From Komarekiella atlantica HA4396-MV6 (lineage in GTDB: Bacteria > Cyanobacteriota > Cyanobacteriia > Cyanobacteriales > Nostocaceae): a DNA stretch of 64,000 bases. The stretch lies in assembly GCA_019359395.1 (NCBI GenBank), contig JAHHHK010000003.1:274053-338052 (forward strand). Direction: 5' to 3'. Shown one piece after another: positions 36,345 to 46,100 of the stretch. Both the position numbers and the translations under genes were made by a program. The notes below the pieces were generated by a model, which saw only the letters and a list, made by a program, of their open reading frames with translations, was not told the DNA's origin and ran no database searches. Each line of letters opens with the position of its first letter. Position 1 is the first letter of the stretch.

Positions 36345-38504
36345 ATGCTGAACATTCCTCAATTCCTAGCAACTGAACTAAATCTCAAACCCCATCAGGT
36401 GCAAAACGCGTTAGAACTTTTGGCGGAGGGTGCAACAATTCCCTTCATTGCACGTTACCGCAAAGAGCGCACTAATGAAATGAATGAAGTGCAACTACGC
36501 GATTTGGCTGATAGGTATACTTACTTAACAGAATTAGAAGAACGGAAATCGGTGATTTTAAATGCGATCGCTGAACAAGGTAAACTCACAGATGAACTCA
36601 AAACGAAAATCACATCCTGTTTACAAAAAACTGAACTTGAGGATTTATACTTACCCTATCGACCAAAACGACGCACTCGCGCCACTATCGCCAGAGAAAA
36701 AGGACTCGAACCCCTGGCGGAGTTGATTAAATCACTGAATGCGAAAAATACTGTATCGGTTTCATTAACCGAGGAAGCAGCCAAGTATATTTCAGAAACC
36801 CAGGGAGTCAAAACAGCAGAGGAAGCACTCAAAGGTGCTGCTGATATCTTAGCGGAAGAAGTGGCAGAAAAAGCTGAATTACGCGCATATATCCGCGAAT
36901 ATCTTTTAGATGAAGGTGTATTCGTTTCTCGTATCAAAGATGATTATCCCGAAGGTACAACTAAATTCGAGATGTATCGTAACTATCAAATTAAGGTAAA
37001 AAATATTGCTCCCCACAATATGCTGGCGTTGTGTCGGGGTGAAACCGAGAAAGTATTAAACTTTGAAATTATCTTCGATGAGGATGTAGTACTTTCGTAT
37101 TTGGAAACGCAAGAGATAAAAACGAAAGTCCGTACAGTTCGGGATTTTTACCAAGCGATGCTAAAAGATGCATTCAACCGTCTGATGAAAGCTTCCTTGA
37201 CGGGGGAAGTGATTTCTGAGGTAAAAACCTATGCAGATATTGAATCCATCAAGACATTTGAAGCTAATTTGCGGGAGTTGCTGCTATCTGCACCAGCAGG
37301 GATGAAACCAACCCTAGCAATAGATCCCGGATTTAGAACTGGGTGTAAAGTTGCAGTACTCGATCAAACGGGGAAATTTTTGGAATACCAAGCGGTGTTT
37401 CCTCACCAAGCGGCTGAGCAAAGATTAAAAGCTGCACAAACCATCAAAAATTTGATTGAAAAGTACAAGATTGAGTTAATTGCTATTGGTAATGGTACAG
37501 CATCCCGCGAGACAGAGGAATTTGTTACCGAACTGCTGCAAACTACAGAAAGTAAACCCATTAAGGTGATGGTGAATGAGTCTGGCGCATCTATATATTC
37601 TGCTAGCAAAGTAGCACTAGAAGAGTTTCCCGATTTAGATGTTACCGTGCGCGGCGCAATTAGTATCGGTCGCCGCTTGCAAGATCCCTTGGCGGAACTC
37701 GTGAAAATCGATCCCAAATCGATTGGCGTAGGACAATACCAACACGATGTTGATCAAAAGTTGTTGAAGAAAAAGTTGGATGAAACTGTAGAAAGTTGTG
37801 TTAACTACGTTGGTGTGGACTTAAACACTGCTTCTAAGGAACTTTTGACTTCCGTCTCTGGGATTACAGGAACGGTTGCTAATAATATTGTCGCTTATCG
37901 TAACCAGCATGGAGCCTTTAAAAATCGCCGACAACTCTTGAAGGTTGCGAAGTTGGGGCCAAAAGCCTTTGAACAAGCGGCGGGTTTTTTGCGAATTCGT
38001 GGCGGTGATAATCCTCTGGATAATACAGCGGTGCATCCAGAGAGTTATTCTGTAGTAGAGGCGATCGCATCAGATTTGAGTGTGCCATTAAATCAAGTCA
38101 CACAAATTGCCGAAAAACTTAAAAAGACTAACCTCAAAAAATACGTTACCGATACCGTTGGTGAACCCACACTGCGCGACATTCTTAGCGAGTTGGAAAA
38201 ACCAGGTAGAGATCCTCGTGCAGAGTTTAAGTATGCCACCTTCAAAGAAGGAATTAAAGAAATTACCGATTTGCAGGTAGGAATGGAACTAGAGGGAATC
38301 ATCACGAATGTCGCCAACTTTGGCGCGTTTGTTGATATTGGCGTGCATCAAGATGGTTTGGTGCATATCTCCCAACTAGCAGACAGATTCGTAGATGATC
38401 CTAAAAAAGTTGTCAAAGTTGGACAAGTTGTCAAAGTACAGGTGTTAGAAGTTAACGAGAAACTCAAGCGGATTAGTTTGTCGATGAAAGCGGTTAAACA
38501 ATAA
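36345..38504 (+). CDS. tex: Tex family RNA-binding transcription accessory protein
   Basis: 719 residues. Domains in order: the Tex N-terminal helical region beginning FLATELNLKPHQV (1-190, containing FIARYRKERTNEMNEVQLRDL), a YqgF-like RNase H fold (about 320-440, LAIDPGFRTGCKVAVLDQTG), two helix-hairpin-helix motifs (about 480-570, ELLTSVSGITGTVANNIVAYRNQHG), and a C-terminal S1 domain (about 640-715, GMELEGIITNVANFGAFVDIG). All are in the canonical order and length. Tex binds nucleic acid and affects transcription and ribosome-linked processes. It is followed by a strong hairpin terminator-like structure. Confidence 0.95.
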   Translation: MLNIPQFLATELNLKPHQVQNALELLAEGATIPFIARYRKERTNEMNEVQLRDLADRYTYLTELEERKSVILNAIAEQGKLTDELKTKITSCLQKTELEDLYLPYRPKRRTRATIAREKGLEPLAELIKSLNAKNTVSVSLTEEAAKYISETQGVKTAEEALKGAADILAEEVAEKAELRAYIREYLLDEGVFVSRIKDDYPEGTTKFEMYRNYQIKVKNIAPHNMLALCRGETEKVLNFEIIFDEDVVLSYLETQEIKTKVRTVRDFYQAMLKDAFNRLMKASLTGEVISEVKTYADIESIKTFEANLRELLLSAPAGMKPTLAIDPGFRTGCKVAVLDQTGKFLEYQAVFPHQAAEQRLKAAQTIKNLIEKYKIELIAIGNGTASRETEEFVTELLQTTESKPIKVMVNESGASIYSASKVALEEFPDLDVTVRGAISIGRRLQDPLAELVKIDPKSIGVGQYQHDVDQKLLKKKLDETVESCVNYVGVDLNTASKELLTSVSGITGTVANNIVAYRNQHGAFKNRRQLLKVAKLGPKAFEQAAGFLRIRGGDNPLDNTAVHPESYSVVEAIASDLSVPLNQVTQIAEKLKKTNLKKYVTDTVGEPTLRDILSELEKPGRDPRAEFKYATFKEGIKEITDLQVGMELEGIITNVANFGAFVDIGVHQDGLVHISQLADRFVDDPKKVVKVGQVVKVQVLEVNEKLKRISLSMKAVKQ

Positions 38505-38518
38505 GTTTACAAAGTTTG

Positions 38519-38550
38519 TAGTTAGTGCTTTAGCACTAAAGCACTAACTA
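38519..38550 (+). terminator. Hairpin terminator-like structure after tex
   Basis: TAGTTAGTGCTTTAG pairs perfectly with CTAAAGCACTAACTA across a 2-base centre (15-bp stem), 14 bases after the tex stop. There is no long T run, so it could also be a dispersed repeat; the place suits a terminator or mRNA-end stabiliser. Confidence 0.6.
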
Positions 38551-38603
38551 AAAGCCGTAAAATATCTTTAGGCTAATGATATTAACCTAATTAGAAACAG
38601 TTG

Positions 38604-38945
38604 ATGGCAGTTTATCAAGTCCGGCTGATTAATCCTGCGCTTGGATTAGATAGCACAATTCAAGTACCAGACGACCAATATATTCTCGACATAGCGGAAG
38701 AAGCTGGTATCCGTTTACCATCTGGGTGTAAGCAAGGTGAATGTTCTGCTTGTGTTGCTAAACTCATTAGTGGTGAAGTTGACCAAAGTGAGCAAAAATT
38801 TCTACGCTCAAATGAAATACAAGCTGGTTATGTTGTTAGTTGTGTAACCTATCCCTTGTCCGATTGCACTTTAGAAACTCATCAAGAACAAGTATTGTAT
38901 AAATCAGCCCTTTACTATAAACCTGAAGCTGGAAAATCTGAGTAA
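38604..38945 (+). CDS. Plant-type [2Fe-2S] ferredoxin
   Basis: 113 residues from the ATG at 38604; the TTG three bases earlier is not needed. The cluster ligands are C42, C47, C50 and C80: SGCKQGECSACVAKL, spaced CX4CX2C, then VVSCVTYPLSDC. This is the [2Fe-2S] plant-type fold, but with an unusual extended C-terminus (YKSALYYKPEAGKSE) compared with the photosynthetic PetF, so it may serve a specialised reductase. The electron donor and acceptor cannot be inferred from neighbours. Cytosolic. Confidence 0.9.
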   Translation: MAVYQVRLINPALGLDSTIQVPDDQYILDIAEEAGIRLPSGCKQGECSACVAKLISGEVDQSEQKFLRSNEIQAGYVVSCVTYPLSDCTLETHQEQVLYKSALYYKPEAGKSE

Positions 38946-39008
38946 TTTACGCACTCTCTTATAGCGTTTCCCAGTCGGCTAAGGTACAAACTTATCGGTA
39001 TTTATCTG

Positions 39009-39112
39009 TCTTGAAAAGTTTTGCGCTCTTGTTACCCGGAGCTTCGCTTACTTTTCGCTGTCTTGAAAAGTTTTGCGCTCTTGTTACCCGGAGCTTCGCT
39101 TACTTTTCGCTG
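39009..39112. repeat. 52-bp unit present twice in perfect tandem
   Basis: Copies 39009-39060 and 39061-39112 are identical, each containing GCGCTCTTGTTACCCGGAG. An inverted copy with one mismatch is at 26796-26847. Non-coding, in a 530-base intergenic region downstream of the ferredoxin gene. Confidence 0.92.
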
Positions 39113-39477
39113 TGGTTAATTACTTCTTCTATGTACCTCGCTCAAATGAGAAGCAATATATTAAATTAATCTTAAAGTTTGCTTAGTGCGTCCCACAAAG
39201 GTAATATATTTTTCTACCATTCTCAACAAGTGTAGATCGAGAGTTATTACCAACGGTAGAACCAGCCTTTGATTTAAAAATAGATAATATCTACCTGACA
39301 AAAATCGCAATAATAAAATAGATGCAAAATGTGAGCTTCAAGACTCTATTTTATCAATAATCGGCCAAATGGTAGAAGCAAATTCTATCTTCCAAGAGAG
39401 GTCAAAGCCTAGCATATAGATGATGATGAGATAAAGCACCTTACAAAGTAAATTTCTTTAGTTATTAGGTAAAAAGG
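39113..39477. other. Intergenic region before the holin-like gene
   Basis: 365 bases of AT-rich DNA with no ORF. It presumably carries the promoter of the 132-aa membrane protein; no specific motif was recognised. Confidence 0.4.
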
Positions 39478-39876
39478 ATGTTGACACCATTTTTAACCGC
39501 GCTAGCTACAGCCTTGAGCCTGTTGATTGTTGATTTAGTTGTTCCGGGCGTTAACATTGCTAACTTTCCAGCAGCGATGATTGCTGCTGTAGTAGTTGGT
39601 CTGATTAACGGTTCAGTAAAGCCAGTTCTTTCTGCGTTGTCTCTACCGTTGAATTTTTTATCATTTGGAGCATTTTCGCTCGTTATTAACGGTTTATGTT
39701 TTTGGTTAGCAGCGGTGTTAGTTCCTGGGTTCTCAGTTAATGGAATTATTGGTTTTCTCCTCGGGCCAGTAATTCTAACTTTTGCTAACACATTCATTAA
39801 CAACTACTTTGTTGAAAAAAATCTGTTAAGCAGCGGTAGTGATGTAAAAACCCAAGGTGAATTACCCTCTAGATAA
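39478..39876 (+). CDS. Holin-4_2 family (PF04020) membrane protein, first of two
   Basis: 132 residues with about four hydrophobic helices. The characteristic block is VVVGLINGSVKPVLSALSLPLNFLSFGAFSLVINGLCFWLAAVLVPGF. This family carries a phage-holin name but is common in bacterial chromosomes without phage, where it is a small membrane protein of unknown role. No phage genes are near. A paralogue is at 50588. The start is the ATG at 39478, which suits the first helix. Confidence 0.85.
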   Translation: MLTPFLTALATALSLLIVDLVVPGVNIANFPAAMIAAVVVGLINGSVKPVLSALSLPLNFLSFGAFSLVINGLCFWLAAVLVPGFSVNGIIGFLLGPVILTFANTFINNYFVEKNLLSSGSDVKTQGELPSR

Positions 39877-40028
39877 ATATGAATCGGAGTAGAAACACTA
39901 AATATGTCTATATTGTCATGTCTCTACTCCAAATAAAATCTCCGAATCAAGATAATTCATGAGGTGGATTTTCTAATTCGGTATTCTCAATAGAATGTAA
40001 TTAAACAAAATCACAAAGTTGTAACATC

Positions 40029-40220
40029 ATGAAACTAGTTCGTTTTCTTCTGGGTTTGCTAGTGCCTCCTTTAGGCGTTTTTCTCACAGTTGGAGTTGGC
40101 CCAACACTAATTATTAATGTGTTGCTAACCCTTTTAGGTTGGCTTCCTGGTAGTATTCATGCAGTTTGGGTAATTGCCAAGCATGAAGAACAACTTGATA
40201 GACAGCCAGGGACTTACTAA
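40029..40220 (+). CDS. Pmp3/YqaE-like small membrane protein
   Basis: 63 residues with two hydrophobic helices joined by a short loop. The family block PPLGVFLTVGVGPTLIINVLLTLLGWLPGSIHAVWVI is clear. Pmp3 proteins are small stress-inducible proteins that affect membrane potential in yeast and plants; the bacterial homologues are common and little studied. It is followed by two hairpins with T-rich tails, which should end its transcript. Confidence 0.88.
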   Translation: MKLVRFLLGLLVPPLGVFLTVGVGPTLIINVLLTLLGWLPGSIHAVWVIAKHEEQLDRQPGTY

Positions 40221-40235
40221 TAACCAATGTAAATT

Positions 40236-40267
40236 TGGGTAATGGATAATGCTATAACCATTACCCA
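40236..40267 (+). terminator. Terminator of the Pmp3-like gene
   Basis: A 10-bp stem (TGGGTAATGG pairing with CCATTACCCA) 15 bases after the stop codon, followed by T-rich sequence (TTTATGCTTTTTATTTTTAG). The place and composition support intrinsic termination. Confidence 0.7.
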
Positions 40268-40313
40268 TTTATGCTTTTTATTTTTAGTATTCAAAATTTC
40301 TTCTCAAGCAAAC

Positions 40314-40344
40314 AAAATAGGGTGGATAATACCCACCCTATTTT
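40314..40344. terminator. Bidirectional terminator between convergent genes
   Basis: AAAATAGGGTGG pairs with CCACCCTATTTT (12-bp stem, 7-base loop). Flanking A and T runs on both sides make it usable in both directions. It separates the plus-strand Pmp3-like gene from the minus-strand coiled-coil gene, which ends at 40409. Confidence 0.8.
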
Positions 40345-40408
40345 CTTATGCTATCTGCTAGTACATTTCTCGTGAAAAACACCATGTTGGGTTATTTTTA
40401 GATGCAGT

Positions 40409-41209
40409 CTACTTGCGAACAATATCGTGCTCTTTATCAGCAGGTTCTTTCTCTTTGAATAAGTCAGCAGCAGTGAGCAATAACTCTCTCAATGTTTGTT
40501 TAATCTGGCGCTCTTTTCTCGCTATGGATGTACCAGCTTCACCAAGTTTATCTTCTAACTGCGATCGCTTCTGTTCTACCTGTACAGCCATAGATTCAGC
40601 TTGAGGACGAGCTTGATCATACCAGTGTTTAGCCTCGTTTAGATAATCTTGAACCTCCATAGAACGTCCACCATAGCGTGCAGCTAAATTAGCTCGCACA
40701 ATCGCTAGTTGCGCTTGCAGTTGCGCGTAGCGTTTCTTTAACAAGCCTACTTCTTCACTATTTTTGATGGAATTGACAGCAGAATCAATTGCAGTTTTTG
40801 TCCCATCAGTTCTTTCTTTACCCGTCTCTTCAATCTCTGCCAAAATTACATCAACCTCTTGCTGAAGTTGTTCCTCTTCACCATCTAATTGAGCTTGTAA
40901 TCTCTTCAAATCTGTCTGAGTTTTAACAATAGCTTCGTGTCTTTTACTATTAACCCCTTCTAGCGCACCTTCAATCGATGCTGTCACTTCTTCTTTGAGT
41001 TCAGTACCTTTTTCTTGAAAGTTTTCAATCACCGCAGATACAGCATCTTTAACAAGTCCACGAAGTTCACTTGAACCTTCTTTAAACTCAGAAGCTACTT
41101 GAGAAACTGCGGCTTTGACAATTTCTCGAATCCTTTCAGTTCGTAACTGTCCGGTTTCTTTGGCTTGTTGTAGATCCGCTTGAATTTGTTGTTTGATATT
41201 GTTAGCCAT
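40409..41209 (-). CDS. Long alpha-helical coiled-coil protein, hypothetical
   Basis: 266 residues from MANNIKQQIQADLQQAK; a TTG two codons earlier is less likely. The sequence is almost entirely charged helix with repeated heptads (LKRLQAQLDGEEEQLQQEVDVILAEI) and few hydrophobic runs, so it is a soluble rod. It is rich in Ala/Glu/Lys/Gln, as in stress-associated hydrophilic proteins. I recognise no catalytic motif. It faces the Pmp3-like gene, and an interspersed 33-nt hairpin lies upstream. It might be an apolipoprotein-like or stress-protective protein; this is a guess. Confidence 0.7.
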   Translation of the reverse strand: MANNIKQQIQADLQQAKETGQLRTERIREIVKAAVSQVASEFKEGSSELRGLVKDAVSAVIENFQEKGTELKEEVTASIEGALEGVNSKRHEAIVKTQTDLKRLQAQLDGEEEQLQQEVDVILAEIEETGKERTDGTKTAIDSAVNSIKNSEEVGLLKKRYAQLQAQLAIVRANLAARYGGRSMEVQDYLNEAKHWYDQARPQAESMAVQVEQKRSQLEDKLGEAGTSIARKERQIKQTLRELLLTAADLFKEKEPADKEHDIVRK

Positions 41210-41346
41210 CTTCAACTCTTGGGATTTAACTAATTTGGATAAATATTTCTAGACATGATGCTATATATACATTATGGCGTAGACTTCTTTGGTCAGGCAC
41301 TTCCTTTAGATAGAAAACTACAAACAACAAGATACCCGAATTCACA

Positions 41347-41379
41347 AGATTCCCGACTTCTTTAAGAAATCGGGAATCT
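41347..41379. repeat. 33-nt hairpin repeat (AGATTCCCGACTTCTT type)
   Basis: Arms of 16 bases, AGATTCCCGACTTCTT and AAGAAATCGGGAATCT, with one mismatch around a single central base. The same design in perfect form is at 61980-62012. A dispersed palindromic repeat. Confidence 0.82.
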
Positions 41380-41444
41380 GAGTAGTGATACCATGTTACT
41401 TATTTGTGAGATGATTAATTACTACTAGTAAGTGAGAGTCAGAT

Positions 41445-41669
41445 ATGTGGCAAGTAAATATTACTTGTTCAGGCGATGCCTGGAAGCGTTATGCTGTTGA
41501 ATTTAAGGCGATCGCAGATAAGTATCAAGGTGAATTGATTAGTTCTAAAAAAATGCCTGATGGTACGCGGATTATGGCATATAAAATTGAAGATGTTAGC
41601 GATGCAGAAGCGTTTCAGGAAGATTGTGCAAAATTTGATGGATTCACAACTGACTTTGAATCCTTGTAG
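41445..41669 (+). CDS. Small hypothetical protein
   Basis: 74 residues, MWQVNITCSGDAWKRYAVEFKAI at the start and EDCAKFDGFTTDFESL at the end. Alternating beta and alpha patterning suggests a compact ferredoxin-like alpha+beta domain of about 70 residues, with no catalytic motif. It lies 57 bases upstream of the cytochrome gene on the same strand and may be cotranscribed. I do not recognise the family. Confidence 0.65.
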   Translation: MWQVNITCSGDAWKRYAVEFKAIADKYQGELISSKKMPDGTRIMAYKIEDVSDAEAFQEDCAKFDGFTTDFESL

Positions 41670-41726
41670 TATTGGTTCTGAAACTTGATTTATGCAAACA
41701 GCCAATACAGAATTGGGAGAAGCTAA

Positions 41727-42062
41727 GTGAAAAATTTACTAAAATTGGTATTAGTAACATTTTGGTTATTGACAAGTACTTTTACTTTACCTGCTAGTGC
41801 CGCAGATACAGCTAATGGAGCACAAATTTTTAGCGTTCATTGTGCTGGTTGTCATATTAATGGCGGTAACATTATCAGGCGAGATAAGAATCTCAAAAAG
41901 CAAGCATTGAAGAAATATGGGATGGATTCAATAGAGGCAGTTACATCCATTGTAACTAATGGTAAAAACAATATGTCAGCTTATAAAGACCGCCTCTCTG
42001 AACAGGAAATTCAAGATGTTGCGGCTTACGTTCTCGAACAAGCTGAAACAAACTGGCGTTAA
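41727..42062 (+). CDS. Cytochrome c6-like protein
   Basis: 111 residues with a GTG start preceded by GGGAGA. The signal peptide (1-26) ends at ASA, directing it to the thylakoid lumen or periplasm. Haem attachment is C39-A-G-C42-H43. The distal Met is probably that in NNMSAYKDRL. The C-terminal helix LSEQEIQDVAAYVLEQAETNW is typical of PetJ-like proteins. It differs from standard c6 in the NNMSAYKDRL loop (usual form NAMPAF), so it may be a c6B/c6C variant with altered potential. It carries electrons between the b6f complex and photosystem I or an oxidase. It is followed by an aldo/keto reductase gene 18 bases later. Confidence 0.88.
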   Translation: MKNLLKLVLVTFWLLTSTFTLPASAADTANGAQIFSVHCAGCHINGGNIIRRDKNLKKQALKKYGMDSIEAVTSIVTNGKNNMSAYKDRLSEQEIQDVAAYVLEQAETNWR

Positions 42063-42080
42063 GTAATTAAACATCAAAAC

Positions 42081-43100
42081 ATGAATCTACCAACAGCAAG
42101 CCGTCTCCAATTTACTCCCGATTTAAACATTTGCCGGATTTTAAATGGCATGTGGCAAGTGTCTGGTGGACACGGACGCATTGAACCAAAAGCTGCCATT
42201 CAAGCTATGTTTAAATATATGGATGCAGGCTTTACCACTTGGGATTTAGCAGACCATTATGGCCCCGCCGAAGACTTGATTGGTGAGTTTCGCCGTCAAC
42301 TCACTGCTACACGTGGCAAAGAATCTTTATCTAACATCCAAGCCTTTACAAAATGGGTTCCTCGTCCTACTAAAATGACGAAAAAACTAGTCGAGGAAAA
42401 TATTAATATTTCCTTAAGAAGGATGGATATAGAATCCTTAGATTTGATGCAATTCCACTGGTGGGAATATCAGGATAAAAACTACCTGGATGCGCTCAAG
42501 TATATGACGGAACTACAAACTGAAGGAAAAATTAAGCATTTAGCTTTGACTAACTTTGATACTGAACACCTGAAAATCATTATTGAAGCAGGTATCAAAA
42601 TTGTTTCTAACCAAGTGCAATTTTCTCTGGTAGACCGCCGTCCTGAAGTTAATATGATTCAATTTTGTCAACAGCATGATATAAAAATTTTTACTTACGG
42701 CACAGTTTGCGGTGGTTTGCTATCAGAAAAGTATTTGGGAAAACCTGAACCGCGTGGTTCTGAATTGGCTACTGTTAGCTTGCGAAAATACAAAAATATG
42801 GTCGATGGTTGGGGCGGTTGGCAATTATTTCAAGAGTTACTTGCTATTCTCAAAGAAATTGCTGATAAGCATCAAGTTAGCATTTCTAATGTGGCAGTAC
42901 GTTACATTTTAGATCAGCCAAGTGTTGGAGGTGTGATAGTTGGCGCAAGACTTGGTGTATCTGAACATCTAGAAGATAACGCCAAAGTATTTAGTTTTAG
43001 TTTAGATGATGACGATCGCGATCGCATCAACGCAGTATCTCGCCAATCACGCGATTTGTACCAGCTAATCGGCGATTGTGGCGACGAATATCGGCGATAA
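42081..43100 (+). CDS. Aldo/keto reductase
   Basis: 339 residues, TIM-barrel oxidoreductase. The catalytic tetrad region is present: DAGFTTWDLADHYGPAEDLIG (Asp and Tyr), KWVPRP (Lys) and LMQFHWWEY (His). The NADPH site appears late as VGGVIVGARLGVSEHLEDN. The substrate is not identifiable from sequence; plant homologues include L-galactose dehydrogenase-like enzymes. It begins 18 bases after the cytochrome gene, so the two form a likely operon, and it ends before the CHAT protein gene. Confidence 0.88.
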   Translation: MNLPTASRLQFTPDLNICRILNGMWQVSGGHGRIEPKAAIQAMFKYMDAGFTTWDLADHYGPAEDLIGEFRRQLTATRGKESLSNIQAFTKWVPRPTKMTKKLVEENINISLRRMDIESLDLMQFHWWEYQDKNYLDALKYMTELQTEGKIKHLALTNFDTEHLKIIIEAGIKIVSNQVQFSLVDRRPEVNMIQFCQQHDIKIFTYGTVCGGLLSEKYLGKPEPRGSELATVSLRKYKNMVDGWGGWQLFQELLAILKEIADKHQVSISNVAVRYILDQPSVGGVIVGARLGVSEHLEDNAKVFSFSLDDDDRDRINAVSRQSRDLYQLIGDCGDEYRR

Positions 43101-43158
43101 TTTCAGAAATTGCGTGATAATACGGTGAAGGTTACTGTGAAAATTACTGCTGCCAACC

Positions 43159-46100
43159 ATGCCCTTATTCACCTTTGCCCTCAGTCAACAGCAAACTTTT
43201 GAACTGCGCTGTGATTATGGCTCACGTCGCCTGGATAAAACGGAGTTGGCAGCACTCATTGATCTGTGTGAGCAAAACTACTATGCTCAACAAAAAGATA
43301 GCTTACCCTATCTCACCCAGTTGGGGCGGCAACTTTATCAATGGCTGGATGGTAAAGAGGGATGGCTGAGAAAGTCGCTGGATGAGGCGGATGAGCAAAC
43401 GATTCATCTAGATTTGATTCAAACCAGCGAAGTGCAGGGATTGAACCCCCAAACAGAACGGGTGGCGTTGGGATTGGCACATCTGCCTTGGGAATTGCTA
43501 CATGATGGCATTGGGTTTTTACTGCAACGTCAAAATATCTCCGTTTTACCAGTGCGTTCTGTGCAGCAGCGTCAAACCCAAATCATTGGCGTGCAAAATC
43601 GCCCCTTGCGCTTGCTGTTTATGGCGAATTCACCAGAACATCCGAGAGTTCCGCCGCTAGGGTTTGAGCAGGAAGAAGCGAACATTTTGCAAGCAACCAA
43701 GGATCAACCTTTGGCGTTGATTGTTGAAGAAAGTGGTTCTGTTGCAGAGTTAGCTAATTTGGTGAAATCCTACCCCGAAGACTATTTTGATGTCTTTCAC
43801 CTCACGGGGCACGGGATAATTTATACCCAGCAAAGCTACGGTTCTTTGCTGGCACAAGATGTAACACTGCCAGATAATACCCCCTGCTTCATCACTGAGG
43901 ATGAGGTGGGGAATATGGAACTAACTACCGTCAACGACTTAGCTAAAGCCTTTCGGGGACGCTGGCCGCGTGTCACTTTTCTCTCTGGCTGTCATACGGG
44001 ACAGGTTGCTAACAAGGGGACAGTACCCTCAATGGCGCAGGCATTGGTGAAAGCGGGAGCAGGTATAGTTTTAGGCTGGGCGCGTCCGGTGTTTGACCGC
44101 ACAGGTATTGTAGCAGCACAGGCACTTTATCAAGCTTTGGCGACGGGGGCAACTGTTGAAGCAGCAGTCAAAACAGCACAGCAGGAGATGATTGACAAAG
44201 AATGCACCGACTGGCATCTGTTGCGGATGTATCGGGATACTCGCCCCATTGCAGAACTTGTGACACCTCTGAGAACAAGAAATCGTGAAAAGCTAAAGTT
44301 TACAGCGCCAGAGCAAGAATTTCTTGATGAAAATAATCTAGTTAAAGTTGCCAGTCGGTTTGAATTTGTGGGACGCAGACGACCTTTGCAACGATGTCTC
44401 AAGGCATTGCGGGAAACCAGCGACCAAATCGGGGTGTTTATTGCCGGGATGGGCGGACTGGGCAAAAGTACCCTGGCGGCGCGGTTATGTACGCGGGTGC
44501 AGACGCAGCGTGACAACTTTGCGCGAGTTGTGTTGATTGGCCCTCTGGATGAGTGGGGTTTGCTGAATAAGCTTTCTAATAAGTTTGAGCGATTTGCAGA
44601 TGTGCCAGCACTTTTGAATGAACCAAAGGTGTCTCTGAAAGGACGGTTGCAAAACTTTTTTGAGGTAATTGAAAAGGAACACAACCAACCTTTGCTGCTG
44701 GTGCTGGATGACTTTGAGCAGAATATCCCCACAGCTAACATTGAAGATGGTTCACTGCGGATGACGGCAGATGCTTATGAAATTTTAGGGGCGATTTGTG
44801 CGGCATTGAAGGAGAACGGGGGAGAAAGTCGGCTGATTGTCACCTGTCGCTATTTGAAAGAAGACACTTTGCCACCTCATCGTCTGCATTTGGAACGCCT
44901 GGAACAGATGAGCAGTAGTGATATTGATAAAATCTGCTTTCCTTTAGATAAAGAAGTTAGGCAGCAGTTAAGAACTCAGCGAATTATTCACATTGCCGAT
45001 GGTAATCCCCGGTTGCTGAAGTGGCTATTGGAGGTGATTCAGCAGCCAGGATTAGCGGCGGATGAATTATTGAATCGTCTGGAGGCGACTGAGCAGAAAT
45101 TCCGCGAAGATATTTTGGCACAAACTCTGCTGGATGCTTTGGAACCGGAAGAACAAAAGTTTCTCGCACGGTTGAGTGTGTTTCATCTGCCAGTGATGGA
45201 GGATATTGTCAGGGCAATTTCTACCGCCGACGAATTGGCAGTTTTGGGCAAGCTAACCAGCCTTAGCCTAGTCGAGTCTGCCACTACTCACCCCAATCAG
45301 CCAGCTAATTATCGGGTGACGGCAATTTTAGAATCGTTGTTAGAACCAGTGTTGAGTGAGGAAGAATGGCAAGTAACGCGACAGCAAGCAGTGAGGAAAA
45401 TCCATCAAGTTTGGTGGGAAGAGAATGACAACCGCACGGAAGCAGAAGGACTGGAAATTGTACGGTTGGGATTACTGGCAAAAGAGCAGGAAATTGCAGT
45501 CAGTATTGGGGATAGGATTGCAAGCAGTTGGGTGAACGATTCCCGGTTTGTGGAAGCTTTTGATTTATGTGAGCAAATCTTGGCAGTTTTTCAAGACTAC
45601 CGCATCTTGGGAACCATCGCCCGTGCCGAAGAGGTTTTAGGTTTTGTGCAAGAGGCTGTTGCCCATTATCAGCAAGCTTTAGACCTTTGCCCTGAAGAGG
45701 AATTAACAAGAAAAGCCGCAACTCTCAACAACATGGCACAGGTATTCGCCAACCAAGGAGACATAGTAAGAGCGATCGCACTCTGGGAGCAATCCTTGGA
45801 AATATTTGAGCAGATTGGCGATGTCAAACTTAAAGCCACTACTCTCAACAACATGGCACTGGTATTCGCCCAACAAGGGGACATCCCAAAAGCGATCGCA
45901 CTTTGGGAGCAATCCTTGGAAATATCTGAGCAGATTGGCGATGTTAAAGGTAAAGCCACTACCCTCAACAACATGGCACTGGTATTCGCCCAACAAGGGG
46001 ACATCCCAAAAGCGATCGCACTCTATGAGCAATCCTTGGAAATATTTGAGCAGATTGGCGATGTCAAACTTAAAGCCACTACTCTCAACAACATGGCACT

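Noticed and set aside
39478..39876. Prophage suggested by the holin-type name
   Set aside because: No other phage genes in the window; this family is common in chromosomes without phage. The same applies to the copy at 50588.
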